64,000 nt of DNA from Locusta migratoria (taxonomy: Eukaryota > Arthropoda > Insecta > Orthoptera > Acrididae): assembly GCA_026315105.1 (NCBI GenBank), contig CM048750.1:164824549-164888548 (forward strand), in the 5' to 3' direction. The first letter of the stretch is position 1. Every line of letters starts with the position of its first letter. A model generated the notes under the pieces. The model did not search any database. It had not been told where the DNA came from and saw only the letters and a list, made by a program, of their open reading frames with translations. Position numbers and translations under genes: made by a program. Below, piece by piece: positions 1 to 10,862 of this stretch.

Positions 1-162
1 AACCCTAGTCATCAGTCCCTCAACTTACAAACTACTTATGAACTAGCTACAACTAAGGACGGCACAAATATCCATGCCCGAGGGGGGATTCGAACCCCCG
101 ACCGTAGTGGCCGTGCAGACCGTGACTGGAGCGCCTCAGTCCCCTCGGCCACCGCGGCCGGC
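1..162 (-). mobile_element. SINE-A (tRNA-derived), cut by window edge
   Basis: Minus-strand copy of the commonest repeat in the window. The tRNA-like head lies at the right end: GCCGGCCGCGGTGGCCGAGG, then a B box GGGGGTTCGAATCCCCCC. The body carries the diagnostic AGTTTGTAAGTT and GGGACTGATGAC strings. The 3' end runs off the window. Confidence 0.9.
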
Positions 163-824
163 GTAAAGCTAGAAACTGGAGCGCCCACACACATTGATGT
201 GAGTTGAAGCAACACATCAGTTCAGAATACTTACAAATTTTCAGTGCATTGTTATATTTCTTTTATCATTTTACGTCGTTTTGTAGTTGAATGTCGATAA
301 TTTTTGATAGCAAATAATGAACGCCCTTTCCAATTTGGGCAAACTAAATAAAATGTGACAATGACATCTCACTATGGGCGCCCCTCGCTAGGGGGGGGGG
401 GTTTCAAGGTCAAACCACTGACGATGTACGTAAACTGACAGCAGTAACAATAGCAAGCCATTCTTCCTCGGACTCGATGGCTTATATCCATCGAGGGCAC
501 CACGGCACACTTACTGACCTACTCGAAGCGAAGTTGTCAAAACTCTATTTTCGTGAACGGGACGGCTTGATTTTTGACATAAATATTAGGTAGCTAATGA
601 CAGACTAATGGCTTTCAAGGAGTCCGATAACGATATTTTTTCCGTTTCTCGAAAAGTTAATTTCGATAAGTAACGTTTAAGGATTAATAATTATACTTTT
701 GTCCTTCCATCGGCATCTTCCACTGCTCGAGATCAAATCTCGTGTTGTTGTGTTTGTTCGTTTATTCGTGAAAAAAAATTTCTCGGGGTCCAGCCACGTC
801 AGAGATATCAACCAACTTATCGTC
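163..824. other. No gene recognised
   Basis: AT-rich sequence with a short G run near 391-400 and no coherent reading frame, RNA-gene motif or repeat that I recognise. Confidence 0.5.
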
Positions 825-1008
825 GCCGCGACGGATTAGCCTTGCGCACTGGGGCGCCGTGCTACGGTGCGACTTCCGTCGTCGGGGGTTCGAGTTGCCC
901 CCTCGAGCATGGGTGTTTTTGTTGTCCTTGGTTTACTTTAGTTTAAGTAGTTTGTAAGCTACAGACTGATGAGCACGCAGTTTTGTCCGATAGATTTACA
1001 AACATTTG
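825..1008 (+). mobile_element. SINE-B, diverged
   Basis: A degenerate tRNA-like head is followed by GGGGGTTCGAGTT and the SINE-B body: TTGTCCTTGG, TTTAAGTAGTTTGTAAGCTA, GACTGATGAGCACGCAGTTT and TAGATTTACAAACATTTG. It shares its 3' half with the other SINE-B copies. No clean target duplication is seen. Confidence 0.85.
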
Positions 1009-2139
1009 ACTGTTGGTCCCGTTTCTCCCACTCCTCCATGGCGTAGGTCAGTGTTTATTTTGGTGGATGGTTTCGCCCTTTTCAGTTCCTGGTATGCTCG
1101 ATTAGGGTTCAGGTCTGAAATGCATGCTGGTCATTCTAATCTTGAGATGTCGTTATCATGAAGAAACGTAATCACACGATGTGCACTATGAACGCTACAA
1201 CTGTCGCCCATTAAGACGAATCCCTCACTGATATGCTGCCGATGTGGTTCAACCTACATTGAAGGAAGTAACAACAAATAGCCATTTGAGTGTCTTCTAC
1301 GACCACCGGTGGGGTACGGTGCTCGCTGGACCGTGTGTCTGAGACGTTCAGAGTAACCAGGCTGCCTCCAAAATCGTCTCCGCGATTGGTTGAAGGCAGA
1401 TAAGTGTCTCATTCTTGAAGCCAATTCTGACGAGTCCATTCTGAAAGCTGTTGGGCCTGTACCTCGCTACTTCTTGGCTAGGTGGCAAAGCTAGACCTCG
1501 CCATGGACATCGGCCATTGGGAATCAAGTTGGATGTGATGCAGCCTATTATGTACAGACCCTAATCCGACCATCGTGGTGGTTCAGATTCTGCCTCCCGC
1601 AGTGCGACGGTATGGTTGCATTTTACCGGTTTTTATCGGCACCTGCTGGTCTCACACCCAGCGATTTGGTTTGGATATGTATTGAATTAAACTCCTGATG
1701 TCCCTTCTCCCATCCCTTGTATGCCTTGCAGATATAACAACCAGTCAGCATTACAGCTCTGAAGTGATGGAACTGTTCGACTATACTATCATCTCCTAAC
1801 GTAGGTATGATCAGTCATATGATATCCTACGCCTGAAAGAGTCAGCGGATGCTGTATGCCGGTATTGAAAGGAATATGGTAGACGTCCGACACTCACAGT
1901 CTTTGTGTTTGATTTCGCGCCGAAACCGTCACTTCTCAATCACGTAGCTCCTCAATTGGCGTCACAAGTTGTGGGACACCACTTGCCAACCGGGACGGTG
2001 ACCCATCCAAGCGCGACAGTGGTGATCTAGCTGTATATCCATTGCTTCGGTTTCTTCCTCATCACAAACTACAAACATGTTTAATTTGGAATTCTAAGTG
2101 TGGCTTCGGCAGGGCGTCCTAAATTAGTCTAGAGCAATA
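1009..2139. other. No intact gene; possible old Tc1-like relic
   Basis: No long frame. Parts of 1030-1700, such as the stretch around GGATGTGATGCAGCCTATT at 1530, read like the minus strand of a decayed insect Tc1-like element. I see no catalytic motif or terminal repeat, so this is only a suspicion. Confidence 0.25.
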
Positions 2140-2890
2140 TTCTGTTTATGAAGAATCGTCAGAACGGCATAGTGTTAGCATTAACCATCCTGCCGAGCTG
2201 GCTGCTACCGACATACAAGAAGTGCTAGTAGTTACTGCTGGCTTACTGGTTGTTCTTCCTTTTTTACTGTCGAATTCGAGGCATGTCCACAAAGTTAGTA
2301 GGCACTTGTCATAGCGTGGCACAAGTTTTTGTATGCCGTCTTCATAAAAGGTTGCCGTCGGTGTAGTCAACCTTGTGGTAGCATCTTCCTTCAGCTCGTC
2401 GTTGTCGTTGAAGTATTGAACAGTAAGCTCAGATTTTTAGGTGTAAGAAGAGATGAGTCGCTAGGAACGAGGTCTGGCCTGTACATAGTATGAGCAAACA
2501 CGTCTCAGTGAAACTCGCGTAAGAGTTGTTTGGTCACATTCGCTGTATGAGGTCCGGCATTTCAGTTTCTCAGTAACAATTTCATGAATTAGTGATCGTG
2601 AAATTTGCGAAACTTCCATAGCAAGGGCACTAAGCGTAAACTTGCGGTTTTCCTTAATATTCGCTTCTATTGCGTGAACCATTTCATCAGTAACCACAGA
2701 CAGACGCTCACTTCGTTCTTTATTGTGCACTTGATTACGTCCTTGATTGAACGTCTGACCCGTCTTCTAACCGTTGAATCACTCATATCATTTTGTCCGT
2801 AAACCTCGCCGATTTGCCGATGAATTTCCTTTGGTTTAACTTTCTTTGCTTTTAGAAAACGAATCACAAATCGGATTTCACAACCGGCTG
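2140..2890 (-). pseudogene. mariner-like transposase, internally deleted
   Basis: Mariner transposases cut and paste their own element using an N-terminal helix-turn-helix and a DD34D catalytic core. Read from the right, the N-terminal part is present: IRFLKAKKVKPKEIHRQIGE, then YGQNDMSDSTVRRRV. After a frame change comes a second helix-turn-helix segment, SVVTDEMVHAIEANIKENRK, ending near EIVTEKLKCR. The far C-terminus follows about 100 bp later: YFNDNDELK and FYEDGIQKLVPRYDKCL. A usual mariner transposase is about 345 residues; here the whole catalytic DDD region is missing and at least one frameshift is present. The element is therefore a dead internal-deletion derivative. Family assignment is secure from the two conserved ends; the exact subfamily is not. 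Confidence 0.85.
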
Positions 2891-3239
2891 CGTTTTGAAT
2901 TACGACTGACCTTATAAAGAAGCACTACAAAGCACACGTCGGCAGCAACGATCTGAAATTGGCGTACATGTCTTGCCCTTCAGTCAAAATAACTGCCGGG
3001 CATGCGCGGAACTGCGACCGTAGCGGTACCGCGGATGGAAATAGAAACGGAAATTACTTTGTGGACAACCCTCGTGTATATCGCCAAACCCAACGATTTC
3101 GAATTATCACGTTAGACTACGCTATAAAATTCATTTTGTTTGTGACAGGAAAAACAAGCTAACGTTTCCTATCGATGCAGAGCTTCGCAAGAAAGACGTT
3201 ATAGACAGTATTTGTTTGGGGTAACAACATCTACACAAC

Positions 3240-3240
3240 G

Positions 3241-3290
<50 letters not shown>
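3240..3290. repeat. poly-A tract, about 50 bp
   Basis: Uninterrupted A run after CAACG. It may be the tail of a retroposed sequence or a replication-slippage tract. No flanking duplication is obvious. Confidence 0.95.
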
Positions 3291-3291
<1 letters not shown>

Positions 3292-3330
3292 CAAATGCAG
3301 AAACAACAGAGACGTTCACCTAAGATTACC

Positions 3331-3555
3331 ACGTGGGAGTAGCCGCGTGGTCTAAGGCATCATGGTAAGGAGTGGACGGCCGCTCCCGTCAGAGGTTCGA
3401 GTTTTCCATCAGACATGGGCATGGGCATGAGTATGTGTGTGTGTGTGGGGGGGGGGGGGAGGGGTGTTTGTTGCCCTTGGTGTAAGACAGTTTCAATAGT
3501 CTAGGGAGTGATGATCATAGGAGTTTGGTCCAATAGGTTTACAGACATTTCAACA
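3331..3555 (+). mobile_element. SINE-B, diverged, with expanded GT and G runs
   Basis: The head has GAGTAGCCGCGTGGTCTAAG and a B-box remnant AGAGGTTCGAGTTTTCC. The body retains TTGCCCTTGG, GGAGTGATGATCA, TTTGGTCCAATAGGTTTACA and GACATTTCAAC. The normally short TGTGTGT stretch has expanded, and a G tract follows (about 3447-3460). Confidence 0.8.
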
Positions 3556-3837
3556 CCTTTAGGATCTTAGGAGAGAGAGACACAGAATTCGGTTTCTGTT
3601 CTTTCGTAGTTTTCCGAAAGAATGGTCACGACATAAACTTTCAATGTTTTCGCACCGTACCAGTCGTGCCATACCTCCATTGCCTACTCGTAGGGGGAGC
3701 GGGAGTTTAATCCATTTCCTCCACAAACCGTAGTGCCAAGTGTGGGATAAATACGGGCAAAGATTCAAAAGTCTCTATGGAGTCTCCATATCATCGCGGC
3801 GCGACAGGCAGAATCTGTATTACAATAAGTGGTTTTC

Positions 3838-4015
3838 AAACTTCCTGGCAGATTAAAAGTGTGTGCCGGAACTGAGACTCAAACCTGGGACCTTTGCCTT
3901 TAGCGGGTAAGCGCTCTACCACTGAGCTATGCCGACACGACTCAATATCCGTCCTGACAACTATAATTCTGCCAGTACCTCGCCTCCCACTTTCCAAACG
4001 CCACAGTCAAAGTAG
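3838..4015 (-). mobile_element. SINE-C fragment
   Basis: Minus-strand copy of the second tRNA-derived family. It begins AACTTCCTGGCAGATTAAAA, followed by the complement of the B box (GACTCAAACCTGGGAC) and of an A box (CTACCACTGAGCTATGCC). It ends in the family's GCCAGTACCTCGCCTCC stretch. Confidence 0.85.
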
Positions 4016-4138
4016 CTCGTTATTTTTTTTTTAATCTCTGGCGGTAGAGATCAGAAAAGGCAAGATATAACGCTCACTGCTGCTCCAAATTTCTTTGCAA
4101 ATGGCCACAGTTCTTGCGCAACGGAAATTTATCTAACT

Positions 4139-4245
4139 TCGAATCCCCCCCATGGGCATGGATGTCTGTGTCGACTTTAGTATAAGGTAGTTCATAAGTA
4201 ATTGATAAGTTTAGGGACTGATGACCACGTAGTTAATCTTAAAAA
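4139..4245 (+). mobile_element. SINE-A, 5'-truncated
   Basis: Only the B-box edge and body remain: CGAATCCCCC, GGCATGGATGTCTGTGTCG, AAGGTAGTTCATAAGTAAT and GGGACTGATGACCACGTAG. The A box is missing. Confidence 0.8.
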
Positions 4246-5284
4246 AAATTGGGGAGACCAGATAAGTACGATGAAGCATACACCTTGTACAACAGTGAAT
4301 TATTAAGTTATTGCCGCAATAAAATGTTTTCTGCACTTTCTCGATATGGAGGGAACTTGGGAGGATATTGGCAGATAGACAGAGGATTAAGGAAACACAC
4401 TGATTCACTCAGAGACATACGCATAATGCTTGCGACACTTACTCAATCGGGAACAATTCATGCTAGATGGAGATCGGCGGCGTTTTGACGAGATGGCGGA
4501 TGTCTTCAAGCACAATTTAAAAGTATACAGCCGCGTGGGAGTAGCCTCGCGGCGAGGACGTCTTGTTTACGTCCGAGCCGCAGCTAGCGGCGAGGAGGAA
4601 GCGGCGCGTGTATTGCACACAAACGACGTTCTCATGGCAGACGCCTTACGGAAAACGACCGTGAAGTTCACATTTCAGAACTGTTTTGTCAGACCTAAAG
4701 TACTAGAAGTTGAACGTTTTTTGAGAGAAGTGGTCAATCTAGATCCTCACGAATTGATTTGTATTCACTTTTCGATTGTAGCAAGTGTTCTAAATGTCGA
4801 ATTAATCAACGATGCATGTTGCGATCGACACATTCAGAACTCCTGTGGGTCTTGTAAGTCCTTTCACACCGACGGAAATGTAGGAAACGTCACAGTGGAG
4901 CCAGCAGGCATCGGAATTCGAAAGATACGTGTCTTGGAATTACCATTTTAGGTGGCGGAGCAACAGGTAATTACGGCGCTCCGACAATACGGAACGGTCC
5001 TCGCCTATACAGAAGAAAACTGGACAAGTTTTGAAACATATCGTGTTCTCAATGGAGTACGGCAAGTACGGATAGACCTCAAGAAACACGTCCCCTGTTA
5101 CGAACACATTCGTGGGTGCCGCGCCATCATTATGTATGACGGACAACCACGCACGTGTTCGGTCTGTGGCAAGAAGGATCACGTGCGATCTGAATGCTTA
5201 CAGAGACGAATCACGCAATTGCCGATGGGTGAAAGCCAATTACCGCAACATTCCCAAACTCAGCCTCTCACATATGGACGGTGT

Positions 5285-5724
5285 TATACACCACTAGTCC
5301 AAGCGCGATATGTCATAACTGACAAAATGGAACCTAAATTTTACATATTCTTAAAATATATTAATTTATCAATGTTTTTCAACTTTTTGTACCAAAGAAG
5401 GGTTAGTGTTCTTTCAGTTAGTAGTGGAATCTCACAGCATGTAACAACTAAACAGCACTAATTGCGCTCATATGAGAAATATAAAGTAACGGCTCTTGGT
5501 CTGGTATACACCACTAGTCCAAGCGCGATATGTCATAACTGACAAAATGGAACCTAAATTTTACATATTCTTAAAATATATTAATTTATCAATGTTTTTC
5601 AACTTTTTGTACCAAAGAAGGGTTAGTGTTCTTTCAGTTAGTAGTGGAATCTCACAGCATGTAACAACTAAACAGCACTAATTGCGCTCATATGAGAAAT
5701 ATAAAGTAACGGCGCTTGGTCTGG
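5285..5724. mobile_element. Two tandem copies of a 220-bp TIR (MITE-like) element
   Basis: A 220-bp unit starting TATACACCACTAGTCC occurs at 5285-5504 and again at 5505-5724. I see a single mismatch (5494 versus 5714). Each unit has short terminal inverted repeats: CACTAGTCCAAGCGC at the left against the reverse complement of GCGCTTGGTCTGGTG at the right. It interrupts the LINE-A ORF1 just after the zinc knuckle and codes for nothing recognisable. Superfamily is unknown. Confidence 0.8.
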
Positions 5725-5978
5725 TGATGCATAACACGGTCCATATGTTCAGGCGGGCTCTAGAAACCGCGTCACCACCCGATCATGAACAAGTGTCTAA
5801 CAATGAGGTCGCGGCGCAGCAGGAGGAACCAGTTGCCACCGAACCACTGCGAGAGGAGGAAGACAGCCCGAGGAGGGACGAGGAAGTCAGGCTTGATGCA
5901 ATGGAGATAGACACCAACACGTCGCACGATAAGGGAGAGGAATCCGAAACTACAAGTGTAGGACAAAGTTTCCGAAAC

Positions 5979-6166
5979 GGAGGTGGCCGAGCGGACTGCG
6001 GCACGCCAGTCACGGTCTGCACGGCCACTACGGTCTGGGGTTCGAGACCCCCCTCGGGCATGGATATTTGTGCCGTCCCTAGTGTGAGCTAATTCATAAA
6101 TAGTTTGTAAGTTTAGGGACTGATGAACCTGCAGTTTAGTCCCATAAGCTATACAAACATTTGAAC
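5979..6166 (+). mobile_element. SINE-A inserted in LINE-A ORF1
   Basis: A box GGTGGCCGAGCGG, B box GGGGTTCGAGACCCCCC, then the normal body to CATTTGAACATT. ORF1 homology resumes immediately after it. Confidence 0.9.
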
Positions 6167-8529
6167 ATTCTGAAGGACGATCTCCACAACGCCGCTAAAG
6201 GAAACGTAAGAATCAACGTATTGCGTCCCCAGATGTCAACGAGACAGTAGGACCAAACCGCGAAAACGCTCAAGAACTTGATCGAACGCTGTCAAGTTCG
6301 CTGAAGATGGACAGTACCACAGGTCAGCGGGTATGTGAAAGACAAGACGCGTCTCCCAGGAACGTGAGATCAGTGCAGCAGCGTGAATCTTGTGGAGGCC
6401 CAGATCAACAATTTTAGATCTTTCAGAAATTCGCCCGTGACCATAGTCTTGGTGACTGGACAGAAGACGTTACCAAGTGCAATGAAGACGTAGAAATGAC
6501 GGGAAACCCTACGAAAGAGGACTACGCGAGCAAAGGTGTTAAGTCCAGCATAAGACAAATGGAACAGCAGTCGTTACTGACAAATAACGGCGAGCTGCGC
6601 CGCAAGACGCATAATGAGGCAGCGCAGAATGAATCCCCTGCAAGCATCGCAACGATTAATTTCAAGAAAATCAACAGTGGGAACAAATTACAGCTACTTA
6701 ATGACATGTTGCGGGCGGCGGAAGTAGATATCGCGCTGTTGCAGGAGGTGAGGGAGGCGGACCTCCACTCCCTGTGCGCTAATACCGCATCCATCCATCT
6801 GGGCACTGCATAAGAAATGGGCACTGCAATCCTTACCAAAGAGGGAATCCAAGTTAGAGAAGTAGAATACTTACCATCGGCGAGAGGAACGGCGCTTACG
6901 GTCCACGACGTCCGGCTCATCAACATATATGCCCCATCACGCTCCGGAAACAGACGCACCCACTTCTACAGGACAAATATAATGCCCCTCTTCGCGGGCA
7001 GATGAAGCCACGTCATTTTTGGAGGCGACTTTAATTGCGTATTGTCGCCAAGCAACCAGACACCAAACTCCAACACGTGTCCACAGCCCTCCGCCCTGGT
7101 ACGTGACATGGCCCTGCTGGACACGTGGAACTGTTCACACGGGGACGCGCCTGGTTTCACGCATTTCACGGCAACGTCAGCGAGCCGTCTCGACAGAATA
7201 TTTCGCGCGAGCTTCGTGGGAGTATTCAGCAATCGGAACTCTGTCCGACGGTTTTCTCTGACCATTTGGGTTACAGCTGCACCGTTAACCTGGAGCGCCA
7301 GACAACCTATTGTGGCAACGGGGTTTGGAAGCTGAATGTAGACGTTCTGAAGGACCAAGATTGTCGTGCAATAGTCACAGAAACCTGGACAAAATGCTTA
7401 CGACTTAGACAGGCCTATCTGTCGGTGCTGTTTTGGGGGCTACAGTGCGCCAAACCGGCATTGAGAAGAACACTGATGATCTACTCAAGAGACAGAAAGA
7501 GATGGTACTATGATACAATCGAATTTTATTTCAGTATCCTCTGTGACCTATACAAATGTGCAATGCAGCAACCGTGTCGTCTGGTAGAAATCAACCGTGT
7601 CAAAGCCAAACTGTTACAATTAATGCGCCAGAAAATGGAACGTTCAGTCATTAGAGCTCGACAGGACTACACAGATGCTAACGAACCACCCTCCATGCAG
7701 CATATAGTATGTGAAAAGAGGCGGTCCAATAGGAATCTCGTCACAGCACTGCGGACAGACGACGACCAACTTTTAACAAGTCAGGCAGGAATTCGGAAAG
7801 GTTTTGTGGATTACTACGCTCGTTTGTACTCACAGAATATCCCAGATGAGACGGCCCTCGCCTACATGCTTGCGGCACTGCCACAGAAACTGGACCGCGA
7901 GACGGCGGTAGAGATAAGGGCACATGTGACTGAGAAACAGGTGAAGACGGCCCTTGCGAATGGTTGCCCAGACAAATATCCAGGCGTTGACGGACTATCC
8001 GTAGAATTCTACAGGGAATTTTGAGATATATTAACAGCGACTTTGAGACAGATGTTCCAAGAGTTACTACACGCCGAATAAATTATACCTACTGAATTTA
8101 CCCAAGGTTTTATCATCCCCGACCCGATGACATCGTCAGGACAATCGGTGCACCAATTTCGACCACTAACGCTCCTCAACAGCGATTATAAATTTTTTGC
8201 ACGGCTTTTAGCATTACGATTAACACTAGCCATCACAGAGTTGTCAGGGAAAGATCAGACAGGTATCGGAAATGACGGTAAAATCCACAAGGCGCTTTGT
8301 GACTATCGTGATTTGACAGCAATCGTGCAAGCCTGCGGAATTCAAAGCGCGATGCTAGCAGTCGACTTGGAAAAAGCTTTTGACGAAGTCGGCCACGATA
8401 TCCTACGAGCGACGATGGAAGCGATGGATATACCAATAAGTTTCATCGCGACAGTAATGCGACTTCTGAATGGGGGGAAGTCGATGGTAGTCTGACAGGA
8501 CAAATCACTATCCAATACTCCGTCAGACA

Positions 8530-8734
8530 AAAAAAAAAAAGTTCAAATGTTTATTAAGCTTATGGGACTTAACTACGGGGTCATCAGTCCCTAAACATAC
8601 AAACTACTTATCCACTACCTTATACTAAGGACGGCACAAATATCCATGCCCGAGGGGGAATTCGAACCCCCGACCGCAGTGGCCGTGCAGACCGTGACTG
8701 GAGCACCTCAGTCCCCTCGGCCAGCGCGCCCGGC
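8530..8734 (-). mobile_element. SINE-A with perfect 11-bp target duplication
   Basis: Full-length minus-strand SINE-A. TCCGTCAGACA flanks it at 8519-8529 and 8735-8745. On the SINE strand the 3' end is CATTTGAAC followed by about a dozen T residues, so the tail is T-rich. It splits the RT domain of LINE-A. Confidence 0.95.
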
Positions 8735-8837
8735 TCCGTCAGACAGGGATGTCCTCAGTCAATGGGCCTATTTTCCCTCTCAATTTAACCACTTCTGATG
8801 CAACTGCACCGAACGTTAAGCTGCGTAGGTATGTATG

Positions 8838-9027
8838 TTGAAATGTTTGTGAAGCTTATAACTACTGGGTTATCAGTCCCTAAACTTAAAAACTACTTAT
8901 GAAATATCTTACACTAAAAACGACACAAACATCCATGACCGAGGGGGGATTCGAACCCCCGACGGGGAACGGCCTCGCGCATCAGAGCATACCACCTCAA
9001 TGCGCTCGACCACTTCGCCGCGGTGGC
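8838..9027 (-). mobile_element. SINE-A variant with alternative tRNA-like head
   Basis: The body is SINE-A, but the head is different: AGTGGTCGAGCGCATTGAGG and a long segment GATGCGCGAGGCCGTTCCCC before the B box GGGGGTTCGAATCCCCCC. The same head occurs at 44343. The flanks GCGTAGGTAT and GCGTCAGTAT may be a diverged target duplication. It lies inside the RT domain of LINE-A. Confidence 0.85.
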
Positions 9028-10301
9028 GTCAGTATAAGAGGGGACAAATTTGTGTATCGTGCATATGCGAATGATGTGGTCCTCCTGGTCCGTTCAAATC
9101 AAAAGATTGCCACAGCCATAGCACAGACAGAGAGGGAAAGCATCGGGTGCACAGATGAACAAGAGAAAATCAGGAATTATGAACATTCGTTGCGGGTTAC
9201 CTGCACAACCTGACTGACACATAACCTGACGGACGCATTAAGGAGGTTATTGAGATAAAATGTTTAGGAGTGGTGTATACTAACACGCCAGACGATAGCT
9301 GTTAGCTACAAACGCCTCTTGAACAATATCCTTGCATGTATCCGTCTACACTCACTACGCTCCCTGTATGCGCTGCAAAAGGTGGGCTTGACAAAAAAAC
9401 CTACTTGGTATCACAAATGACGTACTTGACAAGAATTTTTCCGATGCCAAAAGCGACTGCGGACAGAATCCATGCGGCCTGTGGACATTACGAGAACCAA
9501 GAAAGTCTTTTCAAAGTCAGCTACTTAACGCGATCACTCCCGGTGTTAGGTGGTGGGCTGGGACTCACCAATGTGTATGTGAAGGCTATGGCTTTGTTTG
9601 TGAGGCTGACACTGTGGCAATGGAAACGGGACCCCAGCAGTCTGATCGCCTTTCTTCTCACGGATATTGCACCATCAAATCTGGACCCCCCAATAGATCT
9701 CCATCATATCCCCGCGGCAATGTCCCACTCCAGTACATTTTTACTGGACTACAGTTAGACGTATTCTGCGCATAGATGACCTACCTGCTGTCGGTAAGGC
9801 GTACGGAACCCTCATGATGAGACAGCGACGGAACATTGTCGAAAGCAAACACCCAACGGTCGACTGGAATGCAGTCTGGTGTAATGTACACTCACCTAAC
9901 TTACTGACAGCGGCCTGGACTACATGGTACTACTAAGTGAAAGGAAAATGCCCACGCAGTCACGTCTGCACAATATTCACCTCGCGGCGACGCCACTGTG
10001 CCAGACGTGTAACGTGCGTGATACGGATACACACCGACCAGTCTGCGGAATGGCAAAGGAAACTTGGCAACTGCTCTGCCGCCCTTTGGCCTTCGTTCAA
10101 AGCACTGCGCCTCATACTATTCAGATAACGACCTTACTCTATCCTGATGACATTCCATTCCCGAATACGAAGAGAAATGCAGCACACTGGCTAAAGGGAG
10201 TGACAGTGCACTACATATTAGGCACAATGGATCACGACGTCGGTGATTATAGAACTTTTATAGAGAGCCAACATACAAAAATTAAGATAAATGCTAACTA
10301 A

Positions 10302-10618
10302 CGGTAAAATTAGGCAAACTTTCTGCTAAAGGTGTTTTATGACTTCTTGGTGGTCCGTTGAAGCCGGGTATGAGAAGATATTAAGTACAGTAACTGAAAA
10401 CATGCTGGTGATTAATAAAAAATAGAGTGTAATAAACAAACTACGAGAAGATGGCCAAGGCTCCGGACAGTTCAGAAAGTCTCCTTAAATACCCTCTTTA
10501 CATTCAGAGAATTTTTTTCAATTTTATTTTTAATTAAAAAAAAACTGTAGACTTAAAAACATAATGGTAAGGAAGGGCCTTTTTGTTTCTTCTGTTGTCT
10601 ATCTGAAAAACAGAGAAA

Positions 10619-10620
<2 letters not shown>
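10302..10620. other. LINE-A 3' region and AT-rich sequence
   Basis: Non-coding. The LINE-A 3' untranslated tail probably ends around 10430-10440, near AATAAAAAATAGAGTG. No target duplication is identifiable. Confidence 0.4.
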
Positions 10621-10672
<52 letters not shown>

Positions 10673-10680
10673 GGGGGGGG
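10621..10680. repeat. (AG)n microsatellite plus G run
   Basis: About 21 AG repeats followed by GGTGGGGGGGGGGGG, directly upstream of a SINE. Confidence 0.95.
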
Positions 10681-10862
10681 ACCGGTCTGGAGCGCCACAT
10701 TGCGGATCGTGCGGCCTCCCATGTTGGAGGTTCGAATCCTCCCTCAGGAATTGATATTTGTGTTCTCTTTAGTATAAGTTAGTTCATAAGTAGTTATTAA
10801 GTTTAGGGACTGATGTCCCCGCAGTTAAGTCCCATAAGCTTCACTAACATTTGAAAATTTTT
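10681..10862 (+). mobile_element. SINE-A, head degraded
   Basis: The B box GGAGGTTCGAATCCTCC and body (TATAAGTTAGTTCATAAGTA, GGGACTGATGTCCCCGCAG, CTAACATTTGAAAATTTTT) are clear. The A box is degenerate. Confidence 0.85.

Larger units (their letters stand above)
4430..6500 (+). pseudogene. LINE-A ORF1: RNA-binding protein with CCHC knuckle, broken
   Basis: ORF1 of an APE-type non-LTR retrotransposon; such proteins coat the element RNA. The N-terminal half runs from about 4430 to a stop at 4949 (ending RKIRVLELPF). The second half resumes in frame (EQQVITALRQYG) and carries a zinc knuckle, CSVCGKKDHVRSEC, at about 5155-5196. The same segments are in LINE-B in the same order: IFELPF, SIALQPYGR, NGVRQIKIE, VIYDGQPKTCALC. 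A glutamate-rich tail (about 5775-5970) is followed by a segment equivalent to LINE-B's GDWAEDVE (GDWTEDV near 6450). The frame is broken by the stop at 4949, by a tandem TIR element (5285-5724), by a SINE (5979-6166) and by a stop near 6414. Clade is uncertain; L1/Tx1-like is my best guess. Confidence 0.8.
6634..10301 (+). pseudogene. LINE-A ORF2: APE endonuclease plus reverse transcriptase, decayed
   Basis: ORF2 nicks target DNA and reverse-transcribes the element RNA. The endonuclease begins near 6640 (ATINFKKINSG, DIALLQEVRE) and continues with INIYAPSRSGN (6935) and GGDFNCVLSP (7019), then a SDHLGYSC motif (about 7255). The linker and RT follow: RRSNRNLVTALRTDDDQL, DGLSVEFYREF (7990-8024), FRPLTLLNSDYK (8160) and VDLEKAFDEV (8360). 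The RT motif QGCPQS lies after a SINE, near 8743. The catalytic box reads AYANDV (9064-9081), so the second of the paired aspartates is now Asn. The C-terminal zinc motif is CQTC-x8-H-x3-C near 10000. Many stops and frameshifts and two SINE insertions make it inactive. Relatives usually exceed 1000 residues. Confidence 0.88.

Noticed and set aside
3131..3319. Phenylalanine-run membrane-like frame on the minus strand
   Set aside because: Direct translation of the poly-A tract.
5285..5724. Pair of LTRs of an LTR retrotransposon
   Set aside because: The copies are directly adjacent with no internal region and have TIR-type ends instead of TG...CA.
10564..10782. Glu/Arg-rich plus-strand frame
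   Set aside because: Translation of the (AG)n tract running into a SINE.
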